Origin: Akebia trifoliata
Lineage: Eukaryota; Streptophyta; Magnoliopsida; Ranunculales; Lardizabalaceae
DNA length: 64,000 bases
NCBI GenBank assembly: GCA_017979445.1
Contig: CM030704.1
Coordinates: forward strand, 9,469,658 to 9,533,657
Direction of reading: 5' to 3'
Part shown: positions 1-10,262 of the stretch, in pieces
Layout of the letters: each line of letters begins with the position of its first letter
Numbering within the stretch: position 1 is the first letter of the stretch
Translations under genes and position numbers: made by a program
Notes under the pieces: generated by a model
What the model was told of the DNA's origin: nothing
The model's input: the letters and a program-made list of their open reading frames with translations, nothing else
The model's database searches: none

Positions 1-387
1 CTGCGGGGTGCGCGGATCCGCTTTTGACCCTTGAGGTTTGGGAGTCGCCACCTAGTTATTAATGTCCAGGAACCAAATTGACTCTAAAGAAAGGCAAACT
101 AATCTACGAAAGAAAAAAAAAAGTTCGGGGATCACGTTTTGTCTCCGGATTTGATTTCGGATCTCCAAGACAAGGTATCTCCTTATTTTTGGATGTAGAC
201 TCTTCGAGTTTATTATGGATTTTGAAGCGTTTTTGGAAGGCTTTTGGGTGTTCTTTAGGCTAAAATCGAAGGAGGGATGTTAGGTAAGGAGTGGGGGCTC
301 CAAAACTAGGGTTTATGGGAGACTAGGGGGGCTTTTAGACCTACTTCTCTTAGGGTTTATGATTTGATACGAAAATAGGGTGTGAGC
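1..387 (-). mobile_element. El-2 3' LTR, U5-side fragment
   Basis: This is the U5-side piece of the 3' LTR of a minus-strand Tat-type element (El-2). It matches the intact El-2 LTR at 22207-23909 from that copy's base 17 onward, so only about 16 bases lie outside the window. It stops at 387, where El-1 begins, and resumes at 11983. Relative to the other LTR it lacks about 200 bp (equivalent to 22360-22559), with the junction near 138-140. The short open frame at 78-263 is LTR sequence, not a gene. Confidence 0.9.
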
Positions 388-2105
388 TGAAAGCGCCCTC
401 GATCCGCGGGGTGCGCGGATCCACTTTTGACCCTTGAGGTTTGGGAGTCGCCACCTAGTTATTACGGTCTAGGAACCAAATTGACCCTACAATGGATAAA
501 AGAACTAATCTACTATAGAAATCTGAATCCGGGGATCATGTTACGGGGTTGGAAGGTATTAGGCACCAACCCCGCCCGGCCAATGCCGGTCTCTACTTAT
601 CCCAAATACGTCTACATTGCTAATGACAAACCTAGATTAAAAATAAATAAAAAAAATTTACCTTTTGATCTGCAAAAGTGTTATTCCCTCAGATCTGGTG
701 AGAATGGCTCATTGTACCGTATTCCTTACTTCGTTCTATATCCGGATCTGATTCTTGATCTCCGAGGTAAGGTATCCCCTTCTTGGATCTGGGTACTTCG
801 AATTTGTTGTGGATTTTTGGGATGTTTTGAGAGGTTTTGGGGTGTTTTTTGGGCTAAAATCGGAGTAGGGGTGTTAGGGAAGGAGTTGGGACTCCAAAAT
901 TAGGGTTTGGGGAGGCTATGGAGGCTTCTTTACCTACTTCTCCTAGGGTTTATTTTTTGATACGAAAATAGGGTGTGGAGGCTCCTATTTATAAAGTTTT
1001 TAGAAGCATTTAGGGTTTGATTAGGGTTTCTTTTTAGGGTTTCAATTAGGGTTTTGACTTAGTCTTTAGGGTTTTAGGGTTTTGACTTTAGTCTTATGAG
1101 ATTGACTTGATTAGTTTTAGATTAGGGTTTGGATTTAGGGTTTTGACCTTAGTCTTATGAGATTGACTTGATTAGTTTAGATTAGGGTTTTGATTTAGGG
1201 TTTTGACCTTAGTCTTATGAGATTGACTCGATTAGTACCTTGACTTCAGTCTTGCTTGATTGACTTTAATTTTGACTTTAGTCTCACTTGATTGACTTTA
1301 ATACCTTGACTTCAGTCTTGCTTGATTTACTTTTAATTTTTGGAGAACCCCCTTCTATTATATCTTTAATTCTTTGAACCCCCAAATGGAGGGGTCCTTA
1401 AAGAAATATCCCACGAACCCTCAACAATTTTGCCTGAGAGTCCAATTAATCGATTTTTTAGGTTCAACTTTTTAAATTAATTTCATTAATGTTTCGCTTT
1501 AATTATTAATGTTTTATTTATTAATTTCGAATTTTTTAATTATGAAAATTGTGAAATTATCGTTTTGCCCTCGAAGAGGATTTTTTACGTTTTAAGTCGT
1601 TTTTCAATGTTCCAGGATGTTTTGGAATCAGTTTTTCGTAAGGAATTCAATGGGAATGTTGGTTTTTGTCATTTATGAAGTTTTTTATATGAAATGATCG
1701 TGAACTTTATGAGGGGTATTTTCGTAATTTTGTCAAATTTTGTGAAAATTGGCGAAGTGTTTTACTTGGTTTCGATTTATTATTTTATGTGTTTGAGTGG
1801 GTTTTCCTAAGCGTAATGCAGGCTCTAGAGTTGTTTTGATGTTAGGGGTATTTTGGTAATTTAGTGATTTTTATCGTGAAGCTTCTTTTTTATTTGCAAG
1901 ATCATGATTTCTATGTTTCTGGAGTCGTATTTTCCTAGCGTAGCGTGGTTTCTAAGGTTTTGTCAATTCGAGATACCTCATCTGGATTTCTGAAACAAAT
2001 CTGGTAACAAAGTAAAGCAATGGAATACACATCCATCATTGGGAATCCTTGCGATCGGGTTGACGAGTTGATTAATCAGGCGAGTGCAAAAATGGGGTGT
2101 CTACA
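388..2105 (-). repeat. El-1 3' LTR
   Basis: This 1718-bp LTR reads TGTAGACACC... to ...GCGCTTTCA on the minus strand. A TATA box (TATAAATA on minus) is at 986-993. A perfect 8-bp hairpin stem, GATCCGCG/CGCGGATC with a 5-nt loop, is at 401-421 in U5. The U3 half (about 1000-1340) holds repeats of TTAGGGTTTTGACTTTAGTC-like blocks. The 158-residue open frame at 427-903 is LTR sequence and is frameshifted in the partner LTR by a one-base indel. Confidence 0.95.
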
Positions 2106-2118
2106 GATGCCCCTCTTT
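2106..2118 (-). promoter_or_regulatory. El-1 polypurine tract
   Basis: On the minus strand the sequence AAAGAGGGGCATC ends directly at the TGTAGACACC start of the 3' LTR. This is the expected plus-strand primer for reverse transcription. The same tract recurs in El-3 at 30802-30814 and, slightly decayed, in El-2 just after 13142. Confidence 0.85.
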
Positions 2119-2450
2119 GGCAGAGGGTTGAAGCAAACTAGATAGCAAATCTATTTTGGTAGATAGTGCGATATCCGAATGTCAAAGCTAGTGACAGTTC
2201 ATTTTGCAGCCTGATTTAGCAATTCGTCAGGGTGTTCGGATCCTTGAGCGTAAAACTCTTCCCGAACTAAAAGGTTGTCAGGTCCTCGAGCTTGAACTCT
2301 CACTGACGATGTCAGATCCTCGAATTTTAGAAGATTCTCCCTGACTGATGCAAAAGTGCACGTGTGTGCAATGGTGTGATGCTGTGTGAAACTAAGTAAA
2401 AATGTGCCAGGTCCTAGAGATCTTCTCTCACTGACAATAATGATTCAAAA
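2119..2450 (-). repeat. Conserved 3' module next to the PPT (El-1)
   Basis: Non-coding. The same block, with phrases such as GATAGCAAATCTATTTTGGT and CTCTCACTGACG, lies beside the PPT in El-2 (13143-13420) and, reverse complemented, in El-3 (30535-30814). Conservation next to a very variable tandem array suggests a cis-acting role or recent common descent. Function unknown. Confidence 0.7.
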
Positions 2451-2570
2451 TTGAGATGCACTTATGCAACGAAAACAATCATAGCAAGGTTTAACAAAGG
2501 TAATTGGAGTTATAACATTGTAGGAACTTCGTTAAATCCTATTTGAAATTCTTTTTAGAGTTCGAAAAAG

Positions 2571-3245
2571 TTTGAGTCTCATTTATCGGACTGGAGCCTA
2601 TTGTAGCCAAGCTTCTCAGGCTAAGGAACTTAAACAATCCTATTAATTCAATATGATTTCAAACAAAGCTGGAGTCTCGTTTCTCGGACGCTGGCTAAGG
2701 TTTGCAGGAACTTAAACAATCCTATTAAAATTGAAGTCTCGTTTCTCGGACTCGAACTAAGGTTAATAGGCACTTCAAAAAGCCTATGATTCAAAACGTT
2801 GGAGTCTCATTTCTCGGACTCGAACTTAGGTTTATAGGCACTTCAAAAAGCCTATATATTATTCAAAAAGTTGGAGTCTCGTTTCTCGGACTCGAACTTA
2901 GGTTTGTAGGCACTTCAAAAAGCCTATTCATTCTATGATTCAAAAAGTTGGAGTCTCGTTTCTCGGACTCGAACTTAGGTTTGTAGGCACTTCAAAAAGC
3001 CTATTCATTCTATGATTCAAAAAGTTGGAGTCTCGTTTCTCGGACTCGAACTTAGGTTTGTAGGCACTTCAAAAAGCCTATTCATTCTATGATTCAACAA
3101 GTTGGAGTCTCGTTTCTCGGACTCGAACTTAGGTTTATAGGCACTTCAACAAGCCCATTCATTCTATGATTCAAAAAAGTTGGAGTCTCGTTTCTCGGAC
3201 TCGAACTTACTAAGCCACGTTTCTCGGGCTTAGATTTATAGGAAC
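2571..3245 (-). repeat. Tandem array, 77-bp unit, in El-1 3' region
   Basis: Units containing GAGTCTCGTTTCTCGGACTC start at 2798, 2870, 2947, 3024, 3101 and 3179, spaced 72, 77, 77, 77 and 78 bp. Diverged copies extend left to about 2571. There are no unique spacers and no coding frame. It lies between gag and the PPT, the position occupied by unrelated arrays in El-2 and El-3. Confidence 0.9.
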
Positions 3246-3889
3246 TTAAACAATCCTATTAATTGATTATATGATTCAAAATCGAGCTCAAAGTTTGAAA
3301 GATCAGGCCTTTATTGGCTTATCATGCATCTGGATTCGTAATTATCATTGGGTTTCGCCGGACTTTTAAGCTTTTGTATGATTTTCTTTTTATCATGTGA
3401 TTAAGAACAAAATTTTTGGAATTAAATGACCTTCAAAAATGCCCCTAGTTTCAAGGTTGGCTTTAATTGGGACTTGACTACGAGACTGATGGAATGGATT
3501 ACGCTTGAAAAATATGGACTCTGATGTATGATAGATAGAAGAACTGACATTCTCTTAAATTTAAGACTCTTAAGATTATCATATGTGCAATAAAGAATTG
3601 ATCATTTTCTTTCGAATTTCTTTTGAAAAATGCTTGAGCTGGACTTAAAAAATCTTGATAAATATTAGAATAAAAGATCTTCCTTTTCAAAGTGGTTGAT
3701 GGTTCTACATCTTCCATTAGCGAACACTTGAACAAGTAAACATACTTTTGAAGATCCTACAATGTTCAAGATGACTTCTGATTTTTTCGACTTCAATATT
3801 GTCTTTGTCGGATGTGAGCTCTTGGCTAAAAGACAAATATCGTGGTTTGAATGGTTATGCAGTTTCTGCACAAGCTTCCTTCTGAATTT
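3246..3889 (-). other. El-1 3' region, non-coding
   Basis: AT-rich sequence without a convincing reading frame. It contains one ATGCCCCTAGTTT-type block near 3440, of the kind repeated at 4265-4400. Two short opposite-strand frames at 3499-3871 overlap each other and show no recognisable domain, so they are not called. Confidence 0.5.
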
Positions 3890-3924
3890 TTCTTCTTGAC
3901 GGGACCTTTCCTCCCATTTGATGA

Positions 3925-4115
3925 TGCCCTAATTTTTGCCTAGATCGCCTATTCAGGTTTTCAATCTAGCGGGCTTTGCTCTTTCTTTTTCTGATGATAC
4001 CTTGATTTTTGCCTAGATCGCCTTTTCAGGTTTTCAACCTAGCAGGCTTTCTTTTTTATGGTTATGCCCTAAATTTTGCCCTAGCCGCCTTTTCAGGTTT
4101 TCGACTTAGCGGGCT
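3925..4115 (-). repeat. Three diverged repeats of a TTTTTGCCTAGATCGCC module
   Basis: Three consecutive copies of a roughly 75-80-bp module carry TTTTGCCTAGATCGCC followed by TTTTCAGGTTTTCAA and a TAGCGGGCTT end. The same module occurs as diverged copies in El-2 (15125-15425) and reverse complemented in El-3 (28668-28940), always between the coding region and the variable tandem array. Confidence 0.8.
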
Positions 4116-5516
4116 TCTCTTTTTTTTTTTTTGATAATCTTGTGTAACCAAATCGACAATTTCTCAGTTTCCTGCACCTTAACCGAGTCAATTAACTTTC
4201 AGGAGGACTTAATAGGTGGGCTTAGGATATGGTTTAGAAAGAAAAGATATAAGGCTCAACTTCCCAAAATGCCCCTAGTTTGATATTCTCTCTTTTCTAT
4301 CAATTATTTTGATTTTTTTTCTAAATGCCCCTAGTTTGGCATTCTTTTCTTTTTGTCAATCCTTTTGATTCTTTTTTCTAATGCCCTTAGTTTGGCATTC
4401 TTTTCTTTTGAACATTTCAATAGTAGATTTTTTCTTTTGGATGACGCTTTCCTTAAGAGAATACATTTTTCTTTTAATGACCGGGCCTGAAGTAACTTCT
4501 CAGGTTGCCTACGTACCCCAAATATTTCTTTTTTTCCTTTTGGGATCAGGTCAAAACGTAGTTCATAATAAGATTCCCTCCCAAGGTTGGTTGGTGTGGT
4601 TTAGAAAGAAATAGGCTATTTGATTTTTTTAGAGGCTGCAAGGGGCTAAAGAAGATTATCTTTTTCTTGGTAAGATAGGAAAATGGTTCGACCAATGAAG
4701 GCCTCCTTTTGTGAATGCTGCTTAACTCGGTCAAAGTTTTAGGAATTCGATATCTGGATTACTCTGTCAACTAAGATTTCTTTTTGGAGAATGAATATTC
4801 TTCAGTCTTCTTCTGAGAAAGAGTAGTCTTCAGTCTTCTTCTACGGAGTTGAGTGAGACTGAGTTCTTTGTATTTGACATTGACTCGTTCAACTATTTCC
4901 AAACTTCAAAAGAAATCTCATATTCTTTTATGAATGAGAACTTTCTTTACTTGAGTGAAAAACATGGTAGATCCACTTGTAAGTCTTAGCATCTTTGTTG
5001 ATGCTTTTAGCTATATCATCTTTGACAGATAATCTTTGACTTTGAAATCACTCGACTTTATATCTTGATCTATATTTTTATACAATCCATCCATATATCC
5101 TTATGAGATCATGCAAGAAACATTGTTGAATTTCTCAAGTAAGTTTACTACTCTCTCATGTTCTCCTGAGGATAATGTATCACCAATTTGCACTTCTTGA
5201 GTGTACTCTTTAATTCCAATATTTATCAAATTTGATTAGTGAGCTTTAAGTCATTTCTCATGTTAAATTTTATGTTCACATCATTATTGCACACATGATA
5301 ATCAAAAGCTTCTTTATTAGAATAAAAAAGAACACAAACTGACAAACCTAAAAAAAATAAAGATGGCTAACTGAATTCAAAGACTGACGCAATTGAAGCT
5401 AAAAAAAAAACTAAGAAAACTTAAAAGATGACATCATTATGAATAGAGAGACACAAATCTAGAGTCTATGCCACTTCGGTTATCTTCGATGGATGACTTG
5501 AACTTGCCTGCTTTTA
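4116..5516 (-). other. El-1 3' region between gag and repeat modules
   Basis: Non-coding. It contains three blocks of GCCCCTAGTTTGGCATTC type (4265-4400) and a block at 4490-4600 reading, on the minus strand, TACGTAGGCAACCTGAGAAG. Both are shared with El-2 (15560-15850) and, inverted, with El-3 (28340-28400 and 29270-29350). The rest is AT-rich without recognisable content. No pol remnant was found here, although this is where pol should be. Confidence 0.6.
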
Positions 5517-6926
5517 CTATCTCTTCATATTTTGATTCAAGCCTATGTCATATGCGCGACAATCCGTTGCTTCAATAATTTCCCTGTTCTTCAGTTCTGT
5601 CGTTGCCTTAGGGTAGTTGTGCTCATTCTGGCATGGAGCGAATGCACTGTTAAGACCCATTGGGTGAATGAAGGAAACTGGATCAATTGATTCGGGTTTG
5701 GATATGGATATTAGGTTCAGAGTAGGAGGGGGTTGATTTTGAAAAGTAGGCAAAGGGTTAGTCTTAACATTGGGAGTAGTAGGAGTGGGTATGGTGACTT
5801 TTCCTTGCTCAATAAGGTCTTGGATAGCATGTCTGAGAGTAATACACCTGTCAAGAACATGACCAGGCATTTGATGGAATTCACAGAATTGCCCATTATC
5901 CATGTTTGGAGGAAGAGGATTAGGCAAATGCTTAGGTTGTAAAGGCGTCAACAATCCCCTTTTCATCAATTTTTGATAAGCAACACTAAGGGACATTCCA
6001 AGATTGGCAAACTGTCTCCTAGGCTTAGTTTGTGAAGGTTGAGTAGCTTCAGGAGATAGTGCGAAGGAGGTGTTGGCCACTTGTAAGGAATTGACATTAG
6101 GCTTGAAATGTTTGGGTTTTGACTCAGACGAGTTACCAAAAAGTCCCGAAGAGTAGGCATCCTCAACTTGATTTCCAGCCTCAAGGAGGGATTGAAAAGT
6201 AGGAAGGTACTGAGGCATCAAGTACTTGGCATAATTTGGAGTGAGATTCCTGAGGATAATCTTAACTTGTTCCTTCTCTTGAGGTCGGTCCCACAGTTGA
6301 GCGGCTTTAGCTCTCCATCGAGCAATGAACTCAGTGAAAGTTTCCCCAGGTTTTTGTTTAGTAGTTTCTAAATCTCTTCTTGTGAGTTCAATATCCGTGT
6401 TGAATGAATATCGACCGATAAACTCTTTCATCAATTCATGCCACGTTCTTACCCGAGATGAGTCCAATGACATTAACCAGCGTAGTGCAGGACCTGTCAG
6501 GGTTCTTTGAAAAAGTTGAGCCATCTGTTCTTCATTTAGACCCTGAGATTGCATTATGCCGACATATACTTTTAAGTGAGTCCTAGGGCATCCAATACCG
6601 TCAAACTTCTCCATATCTGGCATTGTGAACTTTTCTGGTAGACGGACCGTGGGAAACAAGGTCATTGACCCTAACCCAAGAGTAAGATCATCAGGGTCTT
6701 TGATGTTCTTCAAAGCAGTTTCAACTTGAGTTATTCGATGAGCTAGGACAGGGTCAACGTGTAACTGATCATCTTCTTGGTTTTCAACGAGGTCAAACAC
6801 ATCCTGAGGTTCTATAGCTTTATCTTTTCCCTTTTCAATTTTCAGGGATTCAATTTGTGTTTGGACAGAGGCAATAATCTGGGCTTGAAAAGATTCTAAA
6901 ATCTGACGGAGCGCAGCTTCATCCAT
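5517..6926 (-). CDS. gag: Gag polyprotein of El-1 (intact, 469 aa)
   Basis: This encodes the capsid/nucleocapsid protein that packages element RNA into cytoplasmic particles. The frame is uninterrupted. The first ATG is at 6926, though the frame stays open 41 codons upstream to 7049 from a GTG. Counting from the ATG, residues about 1-35 are hydrophilic and helix-prone. Residues about 99-259 match the retrotransposon gag core (PF03732 type: EKFDGIGCPRTHL, GPALRWL, then the FTEFIARWRAKAAQ block). A zinc-knuckle-like motif C-x2-H-x4-H-x4-C lies at C348, H351, H356 and C361, so two histidines replace the usual CCHC pattern. The C-terminus is proline-rich. No protease follows: the frame ends at 5517 and non-coding sequence begins. 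The Tat/Ogre assignment rests on the knuckle and its LRHAIQDLIEQGKV follow-on. A relative with a deletion is at 16876-17754. Confidence 0.9.
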   Translation of the reverse strand: MDEAALRQILESFQAQIIASVQTQIESLKIEKGKDKAIEPQDVFDLVENQEDDQLHVDPVLAHRITQVETALKNIKDPDDLTLGLGSMTLFPTVRLPEKFTMPDMEKFDGIGCPRTHLKVYVGIMQSQGLNEEQMAQLFQRTLTGPALRWLMSLDSSRVRTWHELMKEFIGRYSFNTDIELTRRDLETTKQKPGETFTEFIARWRAKAAQLWDRPQEKEQVKIILRNLTPNYAKYLMPQYLPTFQSLLEAGNQVEDAYSSGLFGNSSESKPKHFKPNVNSLQVANTSFALSPEATQPSQTKPRRQFANLGMSLSVAYQKLMKRGLLTPLQPKHLPNPLPPNMDNGQFCEFHQMPGHVLDRCITLRHAIQDLIEQGKVTIPTPTTPNVKTNPLPTFQNQPPPTLNLISISKPESIDPVSFIHPMGLNSAFAPCQNEHNYPKATTELKNREIIEATDCRAYDIGLNQNMKR

Positions 6927-7479
6927 GATACTCGTTTCTTCTTGTGGCAATGACTGACTACTTGGCAATGGTACTCTAGAAAGACGACTCTTTTCACGTA
7001 CCCAAAGTGGTACAGATGGAGGTTTAGAACGTTTAGGACCAATTATCACCTGATTGGAAGTAAACCAAGGTTAACCATTGACTCTAAAGGTTTGACTCTT
7101 AACCACATGATTAAAGTTTTGATATAAAATAGCCCAAGTCTGACGGAAAATCGAATCCAAATGCACCATAAGTCTATAGTGACCCAGAAAGTGAAAAAGG
7201 TTAGATGCGGGTCTACCCCTGATTGGGATTGAACCTTTGATCAGATAAATTAATTTGATCTTAAGATAGAATCTTTCTAGATAAAGTGGTCTGGATCTTT
7301 AAAAGTGAAACCAATTAGTCCAACTGATTTGGTATTGATCAGTTTGATCAATTTGTCCATTGGGTCAACTGGTTTAAGTGGTTCAAATTAATCAGTACAT
7401 TTCACCGATTGGGTAGGACCGATATTGCGGGTTTTGTTTGATTATTCTGGATCGGTCCGCCCACCTACCTGTTGGTTGG

Positions 7480-8275
7480 ATTGAATAAAGCAACCCAGGA
7501 ACACCCATAGTCAATTCGGGTCGTGACCTATAGGAAGGCTTCTAGACTTTAGGTTTACTACGTGCAATGCATTTTTTTATCTAGCCACCCTCGCCCAAGC
7601 ACACCTATATACCTCTCGATACGTGGTGACTTGGTTTGATATACCGTATAGGTGATAATCTAAAACCTCAACTCACTTCTCTGAAGCCAAAAACAGTCAG
7701 TTTGATCTCCAGTTGAGAGGTGGCGCACAATGCTGAGCAAGGGCCCACTTAAATACCTCTCGTCTAGAATAGACGTAGTCTATCCCCCTCGTACAGTAGG
7801 GTACAGCGGGGCAAGATCTTGCTTAGGCACCGGTTTTGACCAAGAAGTGCAATTGATATACTTAGATTACCTTTTATACCTACGGGTACGAGTCAAGAGT
7901 TGTAGCTTTCATAAATGGTTTGGCATCCCACGAGGGGACCGACCACGTATTAGTACTACGTTGGCAATCGGGACATGTGACTGTGTGGCTTACAATAGGA
8001 CAAAGGCTCAGGTCACCCCAGCATGGGTGCATCAATATGTCTCTCAGAATCACCTGATCAGACGGTATTGATGCCCCAGATCGATATACCCTAAGGTACG
8101 TGACTGGAGTTGTGGGTTTCATGAATGACGTCGCATCTCCGAAGAGACCGGGCCACGCACTAGTGCCACGTTGGCTAAATGGGACGTGTAAGTGAGTAAA
8201 GCGGTAAACGTGCATGTGGTGTGTGCGAAGTAAGGTGGGGTGTGCCCGGGGCCTTTTCCAAACAAATGGGCCCAT
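7480..8275 (-). repeat. Shared leader modules, El-1 copy
   Basis: A roughly 800-bp block recurs in every element whose leader is visible: 18722-19515 (El-2), 23910-24545 (El-3), 33774-34262 (El-4) and 41211-41435 plus 42631-43172 (El-5). It is built from diverged tandem modules: on the plus strand GTACGAGTCAAGAGTTGTAG at about 7888 and its diverged partner GTACGTGACTGGAGTTGTGG at about 8096 start paralogous stretches about 210 bp apart. An ATACCTCTCG block also recurs at about 7610 and 7751. It is not coding. Confidence 0.85.
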
Positions 8276-8870
8276 GGCCCAATCAAACCAATTAGAACAT
8301 GAATTATATGGATATAAGCATCATTCCAATCACATAAACATTTAATCATGATCAACATTATGACCAACATCAAACATGCATTCCCAATGATATTATGGCA
8401 CATCAAATAGGCAATTATCATGAATTAATAATATGGTCCGAACCATGGAAATAAGCATGCACATCACCTTCATATACCAATCATGGTAGTTTATAGTCCC
8501 GATCATCGCAATATTTTGATAAATTTTATAGTCCAATCAAGGGTGTTTTGGGGCGACCCGAAATAATTCGAAATTTCTAAGGGTTTTGAATTGAGGGTAT
8601 AATGATGATTGATGAGATAAAGAGGATTTATTAATTTTTTTAAAAAAATAAATTGAGCCCAATCAAGGAAATTCAAAACAAAACAACTTGAGCATATGTC
8701 GCCATTAGCAACATTTAAAAAATTTGATTCCATTATTTTTTTGAACTTCCTTTTTTTTTAAAAAAAACTTTCTACTCTTTATTTTTTTTGTTTTGATTTT
8801 CCCCTTTTGTGAAACAAATTAGTTTCCCCCTTTTTTTAGAAAATAAATTGATCTTAAAAAACCAAGATGA

Positions 8871-9067
8871 TAACGTCGAGCTCAACGTCGAGATCAGCAG
8901 CTTAACGTCGAGATCAGCGGGTTAACGTCGAGATCAACATCAGCTTAACGTCGAGATCAGCAGGTAATCGTCGAGATCATGAGGTTAGTCGTCGAGATCA
9001 GAAGATTAACGTCGAGGTCAACTCATAACAGCAGGCACTCGTCGAGATCAGCCTTACCAGCGTCGAA
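8871..9067 (-). repeat. GTCGAGATCAG minisatellite in El-1 leader
   Basis: About nine irregular units of AACGTCGAGATCAGCAGGTT type are spaced roughly 20-30 bp. No other element in the window has this array, so it arose within the El-1 lineage. Not coding. Confidence 0.8.
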
Positions 9068-9807
9068 ATCAGCCTTACTTTTATTAAAAACCAAGTTTCA
9101 AACCGACTAAAGACACAATTTTCAATCGAAGATTCAGCAGATTTCGAAAGAACTAACAGAATTAAAAAAAAAACGATTTCAAAGAGACTCATATTTGAAT
9201 CAAAGGTCTTGTTTTTCTGATCTGAACCACCACCTCTAAAATCTTCTTCGATAGATGAAAAAAAGACTGATTTTTGGCAAGAAGAACGATTGGGTTTCAA
9301 CATGGGCCGCCAATTCGGGACTGTGTGCTTCTACCTTAGAAGACATCGATCGAATTTAATGGTCTTAAACCGGTTGGAATAAGAGAACGGAGAGACTAAA
9401 CCGATGGGATTTAGATCTGAACCAGTGGTCCCTGTTGAAGCCGAAGAAATCTAAGTGAATCTTTGGAAGAGTCATCGATCTTAAGCTTCGTGCCTAACCA
9501 CCGAAAAAAAACGATAATTTCTTTAGATCAGAAATCGATCAATCATCGAGCTTCGCCGATCGATTTGGGTTTCGGTCGTTCTCTGATATGGCGCGGTTGA
9601 AAACGAAGAGAAGATGAAGTATAAAAAGAAAATTTCTTTTAAAAACAGAAGGGTTTTACAAATAAAAGGTTTTCTTTTACTCAATGCACCCCCTTTTGGC
9701 TGTAGCCAACAGCACACTGGAGATTGATTTATTTTCTTTTTCAACAACTTCTCTTGCTGTCAACGGACAGCGCAGTTTTTTTATGAAAATAGTTCGATCG
9801 AAAAGAG

Positions 9808-9841
<34 letters not shown>

Positions 9842-10242
9842 GTCACACCTTACGAAAATTAATCACAAGAAGATTTTTTATTTTTTATTTTTTTTTAAAA
9901 AAACATCTAAGGATAAATCAACGCGTGCCTAATTAAAGGAGAAAATCGGCGATCTCCCTACTTCGATTGCCATTAATCCATTGATACTCTCAATCTTTTA
10001 GGATCACCTTAAACGACCCTCAATTAGATATAAAAAATAATAAATAATGCTCAATCGAATCATAATAATATGCTAAAATATCAAAGCCCAAACACATACT
10101 CAATAATCGAACCATCATACAAAATAAAAAAAATAAATAAATAGCTAAACAAAAAGAGAAGAAAAAAAAAAAAAAAAACATTCTAGGTCGCTCTTAACAA
10201 CGCTCCCCCCATACTTGGGGTTTTTCAAGTCTGATCCTCAAT

Positions 10243-10261
10243 GTCCCCAGTGGAGTCGCCA
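10243..10261 (-). promoter_or_regulatory. El-1 primer binding site
   Basis: On the minus strand, one base after the 5' LTR, the sequence reads TGGCGACTCCACTGGGGAC. It starts with the TGG expected from a tRNA CCA end and is identical at El-2 (22187-22205) and one base different at El-4 (36946-36964). Tat/Ogre elements are reported to use tRNA-Arg; I did not verify which tRNA matches here. Confidence 0.85.
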
Positions 10262-10262
10262 C

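Larger units (their letters stand above)
6927..10242 (-). other. El-1 5' leader (about 3.3 kb, untranslated)
   Basis: This is the region between PBS and gag on the minus strand. It contains conserved leader modules (7480-8275), a minisatellite (8871-9067), and a run of about 30 A on the plus strand (9809-9839). Near 7050 the minus strand reads TTTACTTCCAATCAG immediately before the open frame, which resembles a splice acceptor, so a spliced leader is possible but untested. Short frames here (7730-8421, 8998-9303, 9523-9932) show no domain. Confidence 0.65.

Noticed and set aside
427..903. A 158-codon open frame, repeated as 134 codons at 10302-10706
   Set aside because: It lies wholly in the U5/R part of the El-1 LTRs, is broken by a one-base indel between the two copies, and matches no domain.
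1000..1100. Interstitial telomere (TTTAGGG)n
   Set aside because: The motif is irregular, mixed with TTGACTTTAG blocks, and present in all LTR copies, so it is LTR sequence.
2798..3245. CRISPR-like array (also 29546-30383 and 45035-46069)
   Set aside because: Repeats are contiguous, without unique spacers, and lie inside plant retrotransposons.
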